Shown here in pieces: positions 25,601 through 37,240 of a stretch of 64,000 bases of DNA. Under the pieces are notes generated by a model, which worked only from the letters and a program-made list of their open reading frames with translations, searched no databases and was not told the origin of the DNA. The number at the start of each line of letters is the position of its first letter. The first letter of the stretch is position 1. A program made the translations under genes and the position numbers. Location of the stretch: positions 578,319 to 642,318 of the forward strand of contig VXAZ01001116.1 of the NCBI GenBank assembly GCA_013399875.1, written 5' to 3'. Source of the DNA: Gymnorhina tibicen (taxonomy: Eukaryota; Chordata; Aves; Passeriformes; Artamidae).

Positions 25601-26074
25601 CTGAACCTGAAAGACAATGCCTAATACTGAAAACTGAGTGACATATGCTGTGCTATTTGAGTAATTCTGAAAAAAACCCAAAACCTACAATAAAAACCCC
25701 ACATAAAAGTAAGAGATATAATTTAAACTGGCTATAGTATGCAATCATATGTGTCTTTTTTCTCATTAGAAGTTTCAACTGTTTATCACAATCCTTCTAT
25801 ATTTCTACATATTTTAATTCCGAGCTTCCTTATGGCATACGTAAGGTTACACATAATGCTGCTTTGGTGTTCTCAGTGGCGTTTCACCATATTGCTGAAG
25901 CTCAGCTACTGTTCTGACCCTTTTATGGAGGAAAAAAAAAAAGCAGAAATGGGGTTTTTTTTAAGAGAAAGGCTAAAATATTTGCTTTTAGCTTTTTTAA
26001 AAAATTAATTTCATTTTAAGTATAAAAATAACTCAATGCACCAGCATGGGGCTAACTGGATGGAAAGCAGATTG
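22601..26074. other. Single-copy AT-rich DNA, possible conserved noncoding part
   Basis: No gene recognised. A stretch near 23655-23690 (TGTGCAAAGCACTGTACAG) faintly recalls an old SINE or LINE tail, too short to call. The segment 24200-24480 is dense in ATTA and ATCA words and could be a noncoding element, but this is impression only. Confidence 0.5.
23336..23465. repeat. AT-rich low-complexity block
   Basis: About 130 bases of nearly pure A/T made of AATAAATTA-like words; the word AATAAATTATGTGA occurs twice about 50 bases apart, so it grew at least in part by duplication. Confidence 0.75.
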
Positions 26075-26667
26075 CCATAAAAGGGTTGTCGGGTCCTTGT
26101 GGACACCAGGTTGAACACAGAGCAGTGACGTGCCCTTGCAGTGAATCAGGCCGGCAGCCTCCCAAGCTGCACTAGGAAAGCTGTCAGCAGGTCAGGCGAG
26201 GTGATCCTTCCCCTCTGCTCAGCCCTGGTGAGACACAGCCAGGTATTGTGTCCACTGCTGGGATCCCAGTACAAGACAGGCATGGATGCACTGAGGTGCA
26301 TTCAACAAAGGGACACAAAGGTGATTAAGCGGGTGGACCATCTTTCACACCAAGACAAGGCTCAAAGAATGGGGACTGTTCAGCCTGGAGAAGAGAAGCA
26401 TCAAAGGAATCTTATCAATGATACACCTGACAAGAGCGTGTAAAGAAGACAAAGCCACATTGTTCTTAGTTGTGTCCAGTACACCAGAGGAAATAGCCAC
26501 AAAAATATAGAAAATTCAATCTCAACATAAATAAGAGACTTGTTGTTATGAGGTTGGTCAAACATCAGAACAGGTTGCCCAGAGATGTTTTGGAATCTCC
26601 CCATTTGGAGATATTCAAAAGATGTCTGGTCATTGCTCTGAGAAACCTTCTGTACTAATCCTGCTGT
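26075..26667 (+). mobile_element. CR1 LINE, ORF2 end and 3' part
   Basis: A plus-strand CR1 copy. It starts with GTCCTTGTGGACACCAGGTT, continues through GTGCCCTTGCAGTGAA, GGTGATCCTTCCCCTCTGCT, the TGTCCACTGCTGGGATCCCAG region and AGCCTGGAGAAGAGAAG, and then CAGGTTGCCCAGAGATG, all parts of the CR1 ORF2 end and start of the 3' region. The frame is broken, so the coding part is a pseudogene. The usual ATTCTGTG tail is missing: the copy stops around CCTGCTGTAAGCACAGG, where the next CR1 fragment begins. Confidence 0.9.
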
Positions 26668-27014
26668 AAGCACAGGGGAGTGCCACAAAGATGATCAGAT
26701 GGCTGGAGCACCTCTCCTGTGAGGACAGGATGAGAGAGATGGGGCATGTAGTGGCAGCACAAGGGGGAATGGTTTTAAGCTGAAAGAGGGTAGGTTTAGA
26801 CTATTAGGAAGAAATTGTTCACTGTGAGGTTGGTGAGGCACTGGAACAGTTGCCCAGAGAAGCTATGGATGCTCCCTCCCTGGAAGTGTTCAAGGACAGG
26901 TTGGATGGGGCTTTGAGCAGCCTGGTCCCTGGGAAGGTGTCCCTGCCCACGACAAGAGGTTGGAACTAAATGATCTTTAAAGTCCCTTCCAACCCAAACC
27001 ATTCTGTGATTCTG
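26668..27014 (+). mobile_element. CR1 LINE, 3' part with intact tail
   Basis: A second plus-strand CR1 fragment immediately after the first. It begins with the GTGCCACAAAGATGATCAGA block, which belongs upstream of where the first copy ended, so this is a new copy and not a continuation. After GAGGACAGGATGAGAGAGAT it jumps to a GGTTTTAAGCTGAAAGAGGG block, which implies an internal deletion of the AGCCTGGAGAAG part. It then runs through GGATGGGGCTTTGAGCAGCC and CCTTCCAACCCAAACC to the terminal ATTCTGTGATTCTG at 27001-27014. Confidence 0.93.
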
Positions 27015-29539
27015 TATCCAGAGATCCATCCTGTGAATTCCTAGTTTATAGCATGCTAAGTATAATACCCAGTAACTTACTGATTTCTAATAAATACTGA
27101 TTTGTTGATTGAAACCTGAAGGCAATGTGGAGGATTTGACGGTAGCAAGATGGGGAAACTACTTTGCCTTTTTCTCCTTGAAAATCCTGAAACTATTAGT
27201 TTAAAGAAAATTCTTATTAAAGTACATTTTTATAACACTACATTTTTCTAATTGACAGAGAGTATATGTGCCAAGTTTGAATAACTTAAAAGATTAATCA
27301 ATCCCAATTAAAATCATCTGGCTTACTACCCAACATAAAGATGTGCACTGTATATATAAGACTCAAAGAAACCCTGCAGGTTTTTACCTTGTGGACCTAT
27401 CTGCTGTTTTCTCATGAACATCTTCACCTGGGTTTTTCACTTCTTTCAAGTGACTCCAGAATTGCCATTATGTACCAAATATCCCAAATGCAAATTTATC
27501 AAGGACTTGCAAATAAGCACAAATAAGCTCCATAATAATATCATATGTCTTATTAAACCCTCTCTAATTTGCTCCATTCAATCTAGTTTTACAAACACAC
27601 TACTTTATTAGCACATTATTCATCATGGAAATATCTGCCTATGGTATTCCTTGTAGTGAAATATGTCACAACATGGCTTTACCTCAGGGATTTTCATTCT
27701 CGTTACTTCTATACTTACCCAGTTTTTACACCTTGAATGCTATCACGTTCTGAAAGACTATCAGTGACAATGGGACAAAACATAAGAGTACCAGAGGCTG
27801 GATGGGCAGGAGCAGGACCTCTACCATGACTGCAATGAAATTATTTATTTTGAAATTTCACTTTTTCTTTTTGCAAGGTTCCAGCAGTAAGCACTGTATC
27901 CTTTTCATCACTTCATCTTCTCATTCACTAAGAGACACCATGGTGATATCTTCATATCTCTATATTACGATGGTTTTGCACTGCAAAAAGCTGTTAACTA
28001 AATTTCATAATAATCTTTTCCTAAGCACCATTAACGTAATTAACAGCCTGTTAACTAAGACATTAGACCTTCAGCATCACATAATAAATTGTAAGTCCAC
28101 AGCTGGTAGGAAACCCTTTCAAGAGAAACACTGCTCAGGAACAAAACAACTAGAACTGTGAAAATCTGTTTGTTCAGTGGCGGAGAACTTCCAGTGTCCA
28201 TTAGAGAAAAACAAATGTCTGACTTAAATTGCTCCTGAAATGTGCTTAATAAATATCATACTAAGGAGCTGCACTTCCAGCAGCCAGAGCTACATGAAAA
28301 TTGTTTAATTATTCTTTTAAAGACTGCTTCCTTAACAGACATAATTTCACTATAATAGCTATATATTGGGTCATTAACTACCCTTCAGCAACAATCATTT
28401 GATGTTATGGTGAACTATTCAGAGAAACTTTAAATAAGAAAACAAAGATGTTGCTGGTCATTAGGAAGTAGCTAAGGCAAAAGCTATCATGACCACCCAT
28501 CTTGAGATACCTTGAGTAAATAATGTGCTAATAGCTAGTATTCTATAAGTTTCCTTAGTAATTTTAAAACAAGTGCATTAATCAACTGCTATTATTCTTA
28601 TGTCACGTTTGCCATGCAAGTCCTAAGTTTATGAATTTTAATTTCTTTACCCCTTTTAAAACACTATCACACTGTTATAAAAACATTAAAGGAACATAGC
28701 TCAAGACTGTTTTTCACATACACCAGTGCCTTTTCTTATTTGTCTGGGGAATGAACTGCTGTTAGACCAAATTAACTCACATGGTGTGACACACTTCACT
28801 CAGCCCTTGCCACAAGAGTTGCCACCATGGAAGTAGCTTGTCCTACTTAGGAAATCAGCACAGAAACAAGCTGCATAATGGCACCATTATGGGAACATTA
28901 ATAAACTGTCTACCACTTAGCCTGCTTCAGGAAAGTTTAGGGGCTATGTGGCTGCCAAAATGATTGCTACTATATTGTCATAATGTACTAGAGCAGAACA
29001 GTCAATATAGCTTTGAAAATTTGAGATGAACTTCACTGTCCATCCTGAGTTTTCCCATAGAATCAGATCCTAACACTTCTACAAGATATGAGTTGAAGAA
29101 ATTATGTCTGAAAAAATACAAAATTTGCCTTTAAGCGTCCTTTACTTTCCCAGTCATTAAAACAATCAATTCCTGTGTCAATCCAAAATGAGCTGTTTTA
29201 CATGAAAACCTTTTCTGTTCCTCTCCTGAGCTGTCATACTCCCCTGCTGTATGCCTTTCATTTTTTTATCCTAGTTAAGCAGGATATAAAAAAGCAAGCA
29301 AGCAAAAAAAATTACTAGATCTGCTAGGGCTTGTTTGGTTGGTTTTTTGCAGTCACTCAGTGTATGAGCAACCAAAGGCTGAATGCAGAGAACAGCGGCA
29401 AAATGAAGGTGAAAATGTAGAAAATGCTGCTTTGCTCTTTCAGTTGCTGAATTTTCTAAGGCAGTCATACTCTTGGTAATTGAACACCATCATTTTGCTA
29501 GAAGTGTGGAAAGGAACAAGACTATCTTCTGTTTCTAAC
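27015..29539. other. Single-copy AT-rich DNA, no gene recognised
   Basis: About 2.5 kb of unique sequence. An open frame of 119 codons (27802-28161 plus) has no recognisable domain and lies in AT-rich sequence with no codon bias that I can see. The area 28260-28640 has the look of slowly evolving noncoding DNA but this cannot be shown from one sequence. Confidence 0.55.
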
Positions 29540-29740
29540 CTCAGCTCAAGCCCCCTTACCCATGTCCTGCACTATTACTGCTGCTGCCACAGGCTACTTA
29601 ATGCTCCACTTTACCTCCAGAGGCTTTTCACCCTTTCTTTGCTTGGTAAGGAACAAAGCTTTCGCTTCAAACCTTAAGTCCCTCCTCAAGACTCACTTCT
29701 ACAACTATTATGAACTCTGTAAGTGTGACAGCATCTCAGA
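29540..29740 (+). mobile_element. Possible ancient LINE C-terminal relic
   Basis: The plus strand contains text like CCCTCCTCAAGACTCACTTC and upstream CAGGCTACTTAATGCTCC, a pattern seen near the 3' end of old L2/CR1-like LINEs, and one frame reads SNLKSLLKTHFYNYYE, like the LKSLLKTHLF ending common in non-LTR reverse transcriptases. The match is short and from memory, and no poly-repeat tail is seen, so it could be coincidence. Confidence 0.35.
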
Positions 29741-32120
29741 CAGCTGAGCAGATCCTGATCACAGCCCCCAAACACCATTATAACAGCAAACATACCACAT
29801 CCAGGGACTAAGAACTGCATCCCAGGAAGCACACACAGCCAAGACAATACTGTAATTTGTCTATTTGTACTCCAGTATTAAAAAAAATACCAAGAGAGTT
29901 ACAGATAAAGAGAAAACACAGTAATGTCAGCCATCCCATGTCAAAGGGAGTCAGAGCACAGCACAGCTCCCAACAGGCTGCAGAACAAGGAGCATTACAC
30001 ACTACTGGGTCCGTGGACTTGCTAACATCTTTAACAAAAATCATTCAGACCCTACTTGTACAGCCTCAAATATGGTTGCAACCTCATACAAACCTGCAGC
30101 TTTATAAGCCAAGTTTCTTTGCTCTTAAAAAAAAAGGAAAGATTTTAATGCTTAAAGTGAGTCAAAGGAGTCAAATTTTCTTCCCCCGTTTCTAAATTTC
30201 TTAGTCTGAAAATCCCAAATGCTTACTATACTTTCAAAAATCCTTCTTCAGGGTAGAAATGAAGGATGTGAAGGAATAAAGTGTGTAAGAACAGATGATT
30301 TTTCTCCTCAAACAACCTGACACTGGATACTGAAACTCCAGGGGGCTGGTCCTACTCTCATTTGCTCAAATGGACACTGCTCAGTTCAAGACATGATATT
30401 ACAATGAAGTGATCTAAGGCATGTCTCCAGAGTCACAAGACTATGGAGCAGAAAATCCATATGAAGAAGGGAAATCTTAGAAAGAAACTTACGTTTTGAG
30501 GAGTTTTTTGAGAATTTCTTCTTCCATCTATCTTCCTGATATGCAATTGTAAGTGTTGGAATTAACACATGCTCCATTCCACCTCTATGGATAAAAGCCG
30601 GATTTTTTAAGCCTATGTTTTTAACACAACATAATGAACACACAATTCTCCAATATCTGCCTTGTAAATAATCACAAAAGCACTCGTTTTTCAGATTTCC
30701 ATCACAAATATTACTGTATCACTTCAGTCCACCCATCTTCCCTGAAGACAAATAATTTTATCTAACAGGGAAAAGAATTTGAACATAAACCAGAGTTCAT
30801 GCACGCAGGGGAAATCACTAAGGAAACCAAATTTATGATCACTGTACTGTGAATAAATAGCTCTTTGATACATGTATAGAAAGAAATAAATATATCTGCT
30901 AGTTTGTGAACACTTATTGCACAAGTAAATACAATGCACATTAAAAAGGTAAATCCTTACCAAGAATAAAATATGATTTTCCATTAACATTTAGCAAATC
31001 TGTCTATTGAAGTCACATTAAAATATTCTTACATATCTTGACATATACTGATCTGTCAAAGAGTTCTATAAATCATTATTTCTTGATCATGATTCTTTGT
31101 CTAGACCTTCCATTTCACTGATGTTATCTGTGGCTGAGAATGGGATCAGCTCCAGAGCAGATGACTCTCACTGAAAACAATTCCCAGCTGAACGGAGTAA
31201 TGCGCAAAGACAGTGAGAGGCTCTAATGATCAAAACCAACACACTGAGCTGCAACTCTGAAGAGGCAGCAAGTCATGTAGAGTCTGATATATGAAGAGTA
31301 GACGCTGACTGTGCCAAAGAACAGAATTTCCAGGCAGGCTAGTCCCTTGAGATGACAGTGGCCGTCACTCTGCTTACACAGGACTGGGCTAATGCAGAGC
31401 AGGATGATGAGCTCCCCCATCCCCAGAGACCAGACTGTTGCCTGACAGCAACATCCTTCTGCCACATCCTCATGGTGCTTTTTGCCTTCTCTTTCCTGCA
31501 GGAAAGAAGTGATGTCACCTCTGCTCCAGGGGGCAACCACAGACCCTCAATCTACTGATAAAACCCTCTCCTTGTCCCCCATGCAGAGCCTGGCAGTGGC
31601 ACTGATGTGGGACCACAGCTTGAACATGCACTGGTCTGGCAGTGCCTTGGGCCACCTCAGTGTCTTGCAGAAGTCCTGGAAGAAGGAGTTCCCTGTGTCC
31701 CTAAGAACTCACGCAGCTATGTGAAAATTCAGCTTTATCATAACAAAAAAACCCCAACCAAATTTACAAAAAAAATTTAACTTGCTTTTATTCTTGTACA
31801 GTTTGAATATCATAAGGCAAAACAGCAGAACTCAATTTTCAAATGCTTTATCATAGCATGACTTGGGGAGTTCAACTAGAGTTTTTGAACATTTAGGTGT
31901 GCACATGGTAGACAACAGGGCAGTGGCTTGGAGTTTGCCACAGGGAAATTCGTGTTGATATTACCGAAACAGAAAATTTGTACGTGTGGAGGCAGTGCTG
32001 GGATGCTGTTAGAGGAAGCCGGGGGCTCTGACAGACCAGTAAGTGTGGCTGAGGGCATTATCACCCCATCTGTCCACCTCCGTTTTCTCTCCAAAGCCAG
32101 CCTTCCCATAGCAGAGGCAT
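29741..32120. other. Single-copy DNA, no gene recognised
   Basis: Unique sequence. Between about 31340 and 31720 it is GC-richer and contains a good splice-acceptor-like pyrimidine tract ending in CTGCAG at 31496-31501 on the plus strand, but no donor partner or recognisable peptide follows. Overlapping open frames on both strands stay below 106 codons. Confidence 0.5.
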
Positions 32121-32350
32121 CAGAGACAAACGTACCTGCTGCTCAGCACGGATCCCGCTCTCGGCTCCTCGGTGTTCCACCCGGCTGCGGCTGCCACGAG
32201 CGGAGCACGGCGGCTTCTGGCACCCTACTCCACAGTAGCAGCTCCCAGCAGCACGGGCACAGGGGAGCCGAGAGGGGTAACACCTTGGATCGCGGCTGCT
32301 CCGTCTGACACAGCCCATCTGTCAAAACCCAAAGTGAGAAAGGGAGCGAG
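32121..32350 (-). promoter_or_regulatory. Isolated CpG cluster, candidate promoter and first exon
   Basis: In a CpG-poor window this stretch has 16 CpG between 32131 and 32305 and about 18 in 240 bases. On the minus strand the cluster ends in CAG|GTACGT (intron would start at 32135), a near-consensus splice donor. CpG-rich sequence followed by a donor on the same strand is what a vertebrate first exon looks like. A minus-strand frame starting at an ATG at 32316-32318 stays open across the donor (about 60 codons, Arg/Cys/Ser-rich), but it resembles nothing I know, so a noncoding RNA or a 5' UTR is as likely. No TATA box is obvious upstream. Alternatives are a remnant of a GC-rich retroelement or a chance cluster. 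This is inference; transcription evidence is needed to confirm it. Confidence 0.4.
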
Positions 32351-32459
32351 ATTACACAGGAACTGCGGTTGTATTAAGGGGATTGTGTAAAGTCATGCTT
32401 TCTAAGGAAAAAATATGTAATTAAGTCAGTTACTGTGCTTCGTATTTGTGCAGAGTATC

Positions 32460-32700
32460 TGCAGCAGCACATTCAATTAAAATTAAAGAAAAGGAAATAA
32501 ATCTCAGCTGGAGCTCTGCCTGGATAAGTGCCCAAGCAGGAAGTAGAGTTGTATTGTCTGAACGATTTATGTTTGTGAGCAATTAATAAAACAGATTTTT
32601 CTGTTGATTCTGCACTTTCAGCTGATAATTATGGAACATTTTGGGGGTGAGGAGCTGTCACTCTAATTGAAATAAATTTTTCGCTCTAAACAAGCAGGAA
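32460..32700. promoter_or_regulatory. Candidate conserved noncoding element
   Basis: Just upstream (on the minus strand) of the CpG cluster. The stretch is dense in homeodomain-type TAATT/ATTA words, including GCTGATAATTATGG and CTAATTGAAATAAA, without simple repeats. Such composition is common in vertebrate developmental enhancers. Conservation cannot be tested here, so this is an impression. Confidence 0.25.
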
Positions 32701-35700
32701 GCAAAAATAACACTGTATCTTATCAAATTTTTAAGGGGAGAAGTGTGTTTAAAAATTCATTGTTTCCCATCTATTCTGAGGTTTCTTTTGGTTTTATAAA
32801 TATGATTTAGAATACTTTAAAGTACACATACTTTGAAGTCCCTACTCATTGCTACAATGGACAAAAGAAATCCTTGCATAAAACAGAGTTCTGTTAGGGC
32901 ACATTTTTAAACAATGGTAGTCTGGTATGACATAGAGCCTGGCATAGGCATTCCAGTTTTTCTACAAGACTTTTGCATAAACCTGGGCAAGCCACACCAC
33001 CTCTTGGTGTGTTTTATGTGGGGGTAGGGAGGCATGGAAAGTCAATATTGCCCTTCCTTACCTTAGCAAAATGCTGCGAGGAGAAAATACAGAGAGTGGG
33101 TACAGCTTCACATATGGTTACAGCTACAGAAATCATCTAAAGAAGGTCAAGGTACAGGTCAGGTGCTGGTCTGCAAGTCTCCATTCAACAGTAACATTCT
33201 CCTACTGTTACCACAGTCCCTAACACTGTTTTGGCTTTGCTGTCTCAAACATTGCTTAGGAAGGGCTCAGGGGTAGCAAGGGCAGAGGCCTCTCTGCACT
33301 GGTAGCCTGGACATGGCAGTCCTGATTTATGGGAGAAGGGGAGCAAAGGTCCTTCTGGCTGGACACACACCATGCAGCACCAACTGGCCTCAAGACTGGG
33401 GACTTGCCCCTGCTTTTTTTATTTACTATTGTAGACACAGCCTGTAAAACCCTCTGATAAAGGGACATGGCTTCTGGTTACGGACAATATAAAACTAGAT
33501 TAATGGTGAGAGTCAAGCACATACTGTTGTTTGTCAATTTGACCTGCAATTAGATCCACACAGATGGTTTCTTGGCTGAAGTTTTCAGGACACAAACAAC
33601 GTACAGACATAACCTTTGCAGGGTTGGGTTCTGTCAATGACCTGAAACCCGACAGCATGACCTCCCTCTCTCTTGCAATGTATGTGCTGCTGTGAGGATC
33701 TCTACCCTCAGTGTGCTGCACTCTGGTGTGAGTCAGAAAAGCCAGACTGACAAGAGGTCCTGCAGAGCTGCAATCCAAACACATTGGACCAGGAAACACA
33801 TGAACTGTGAAACCGCTTCTCCAGCAAACACCCAAGGAACAGGCCGTTGGAAGAACTTCTAGTGAAAGTTACAGTTGTGTAACAAAGCACTCCCCAAAGA
33901 GACCAAGAGGAAAACTGGTTAAAAAAATTCCCGATGGAAGATTGTGTCCTACTTAAATCAAAGCACTTTTGCAGGAATGTTTCTATCCGTAGATTTTACA
34001 AAAATAGTCTACACATTCCTTTTCGATATAGCTGAAACATTTCATTTTGAGAAATTCAGAGCATTTTCTTTCACTGCTAGTGATAATGTGTTTTATTGCA
34101 GAGTATCTCAGAACTGACAGGCTGGGAGTTGCCTGAAGACAGTAACTGACTGTCCATTCCTTTGCTTTTTAGGTGCCATCAACTTAAATAGAGCATCCCT
34201 GGCAGAGCTTTGTCTAATCTAGACTTATAAGGCTTTTTTTTGTTTGTGAGTTTCATCCTGCTTACCAGTCAAGAAGTTATTCCTAATATCTAATATAAAT
34301 TTACTTTATAATTTTGAAACTATTCTAGAAAAACTGTCATCAAAGCACTTGGTCTTATTGAAACAAGACATTTATATATGTATTAAAAAGGTCATTTTTC
34401 TATTCCTTAAACAATTTTTCAGGATGTTTTTCACAAGCTGGATCACAGTCAGATGTCAATTTCAGTTTGACACTAAGGGCTAATCAGAATTTACTGTCAT
34501 GCTCATTTCCAGTTCTGTGTTTTCTCTTCATGATTAAATGTGCAGGACTACATCAGTGCACATCTGCAAATGTAAGGAGAGGCAATAGGGTGCTGCTTCA
34601 CCTTTGTTTCAGCTGAAGAAAGCCTTGGGTAAGCTCTTAAGTATGACACAGGCTGAGCATGGAAGTGAGATCAGGAGGGACCACAAGAAAAGACTGTTAC
34701 AGAAAATTATTGAAGTATTCTTAAACCAAGAAGATCTGATTATCATACAAAAAGTAGGGGCAGTGGGAACAGCAGGGAACTTTCTGCAAATAGACCTGAA
34801 TCTTGGCATGGGGAGATTTGCTATTTATGTGCTTGCAATAGAGGACAAAGCTGTCTTTTCCTTTTTGAGTATCTGCTGGGATTGCAACGTTTCCCAAATT
34901 AATGAAAATCAAGAGTTAAGTTAAATGATATAATAAAATCCAGACATTGATTTTTATGTTAGGAGTCATCTTTATGCAAAGCATAATGTATCATCTTAAA
35001 TGTCACTCATTCAGTAATACCATTATAATGCTATTCCTTGGTGATGGCCAGGAAAAAGTTGTTCAGGGCATTCATCAACACTGTCACTATGTCATTTTTT
35101 TGTCTACTATGAAACCTGACTGTAAGAAATCTCAGACACTGGTTGAGAGAAAAACTGGGAGAGAGTTGCTACCAGAGCTGGATCAGCTGTGTGTGGTCCA
35201 TTCCTGTGCTCTTTTGTGTGTTCAGATACAAATCACCTCTAACAATCAAGTAAAGGCAAGCAGGGAGCTGTGGGGCCAGAATACCAGAAAAAAAGGGTTT
35301 GTAACTGGCACCTCTAAGCAATGCTGACAGAGCACTAGGCCTAGAACCAGCAGCTCCCAGAGGTGTGTAAGGAGTTTCTAAACTGGGTTTGCAAAAATAC
35401 AGAGGGGACTGAGCTCATGTCCCTTTCCCAGCTCCACATCAGCTCAGCCTAGGCAGGGATGAAGCAGACTCTGAGGGAAGAGTGCCATCTACTGAACCCC
35501 AGCCTTTCCCCGGGCCGCCCACCCAAATACAGCTCACTCAGCCTAGAAGCCCCACATGTTCCCATCTGCAGCCTTCCCAGCCCATGGGGGATGGCCTTTC
35601 CCCTCTCTGGTCTTCCTTAAATGCAATGCAAGCAGTAGAAGCCTATAGAAATACCACCAAGGTATAGAAACAAATTAAATTTCTCTTTTATTTCCTGTTT

Positions 35701-36990
35701 TTCCAAATTAATTGTTTATTTATATAGCAAGAAAAATAACAGCTAAGAATACCTGTAGAGTTGGATTGTTCTGGGGGTGATTAACTCAGGTGTAAATGTC
35801 CACATCTCTCAGCAGCACTGCAAAGGAATCATTCTTCATAAAGAAGAAGAAATTGATCTATTCTCTTCTACGACTAGAAAGCGCTACATCTGCTGATCAA
35901 CATCCCTATTCATCAGAGCAGTAAGCTGCTGCTACATTATCTGGGCCACAAGGGTGTTATGGTATTTTTCCATTTCATCATAATAAATTAGCTGTTTTGC
36001 TATTAACATGCTTCATGTTTAAGAGAGAGTCACCAGCTCCTATAGAATCAGAGCCAGTCCTTTACATTAACTGTCCCAGGGTTCAATTAATTACTGAAGT
36101 GACCAAGTGTTTAAATGAAACTTCATCTTTCAGATATGCCCCATCAACACAGAGTGGAATCAATAAGGCTCATTTCAAGCAATTTACCCACCATCTCTAT
36201 ATTCCAGGCAGCTCTTGCATTCATCTGGATAGTATTAGTTTATCATATGTCTCTGACGTATTTTCCTGTCAAACCTTCCTGTTCCACGCTCATACAGATG
36301 AATGAACAGTGTCAAAACAATTTCATTCTGTTTTATCTTTGCAAGAATTTCAGAGCTGCGGATGGGAGATGGGGGTGATTGTCTAGGTCTGTGAGGGCCA
36401 TGGAACAAGGACAGCATCCTTTCTGATTGTCACAGACATACTTAAGTTGATACTCAGCCTTCAGCCAGATCACTCTGAATAAGAGAAAATTATAATTTAC
36501 TGTATCATCCCAACAGCCTTTATGGTCCTTTGCTCAGCCAAGGCAATTGTCTCCTCAGAGTCTTTGTGCCACCGGAATGATACAGAAAAAAAGCGTGTTC
36601 CCTTTTGCCTCACTACCTCACGTAACTGTGAGGAATTTGGGAAAAGCAGTTTTAACTTGCCTAGATATCAGTTTTTTATTGTTTAGTTACTTCAGCTCAT
36701 TCCTTTATTCAGCAATTAAAAAATATGCAGGAGATGAGGCAGCTGAAATCATCTTTATCAGCAGCTTTAATCTGAAGCAAAGGGGCATCAGGCAATGAAA
36801 GAGATAAACTGAAGTTTCTTAGCAGTCTGCTTGACTCACAGAGATCAGACTGAAGGAGATGTCTGTTCCCAAGTGACTATTTAAGAATTAACCTTTAAAG
36901 AGGGCATTTGCTAGATTGAAAAGAAATGAGAATTCATTACTTCTAAGGATGTGGCTCAGAATTGTTCTTATTCTCCTGGAGACACATCGC
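32701..36990. other. Single-copy AT-rich DNA, no gene recognised
   Basis: No transposon or coding exon recognised. A short GC-rich patch at about 35480-35600 contains CCCCGGGCCGCCC but lacks a CpG cluster. Open frames up to 126 codons (34947-35327 plus) show no known domain. Confidence 0.55.
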
Positions 36991-37039
36991 TCCCTTAAAG
37001 AGCCTTCCTTTCAGATGATTAGCTATCATTCAGTAGTGC

Positions 37040-37240
37040 CAGTACACTCAAACACACATTTCCTAACAAGAGTTGTCTCCTGCCTCCAATCCAGGCATCA
37101 CAGGCTGTCCTGCAGACTTAATACAATTGCGGCTGAGCAAAAAGCTCATTTGAATTTCAACAGCCTGTGGCCACAACAAGGAACAAGCAATTTCAGATTT
37201 CCAGGAATTTCTGGATGAGAAGCGTGATACAGCTGCATAA
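37040..37240. promoter_or_regulatory. Candidate conserved noncoding element
   Basis: Complex, repeat-free sequence with words such as ACAATTGCGGCTGAGC, CTCATTTGAATTTCAACAG and GCATAATTACAG that look like clustered transcription-factor sites. A similar stretch follows at 37380-37600. No computation supports this; it is a pattern impression. Confidence 0.22.

Noticed and set aside
31496..31501. Plus-strand splice-acceptor-like CTGCAG after a pyrimidine tract
   Set aside because: No donor, homology or reading frame links it to an exon, and it is on the strand opposite to the CpG candidate.
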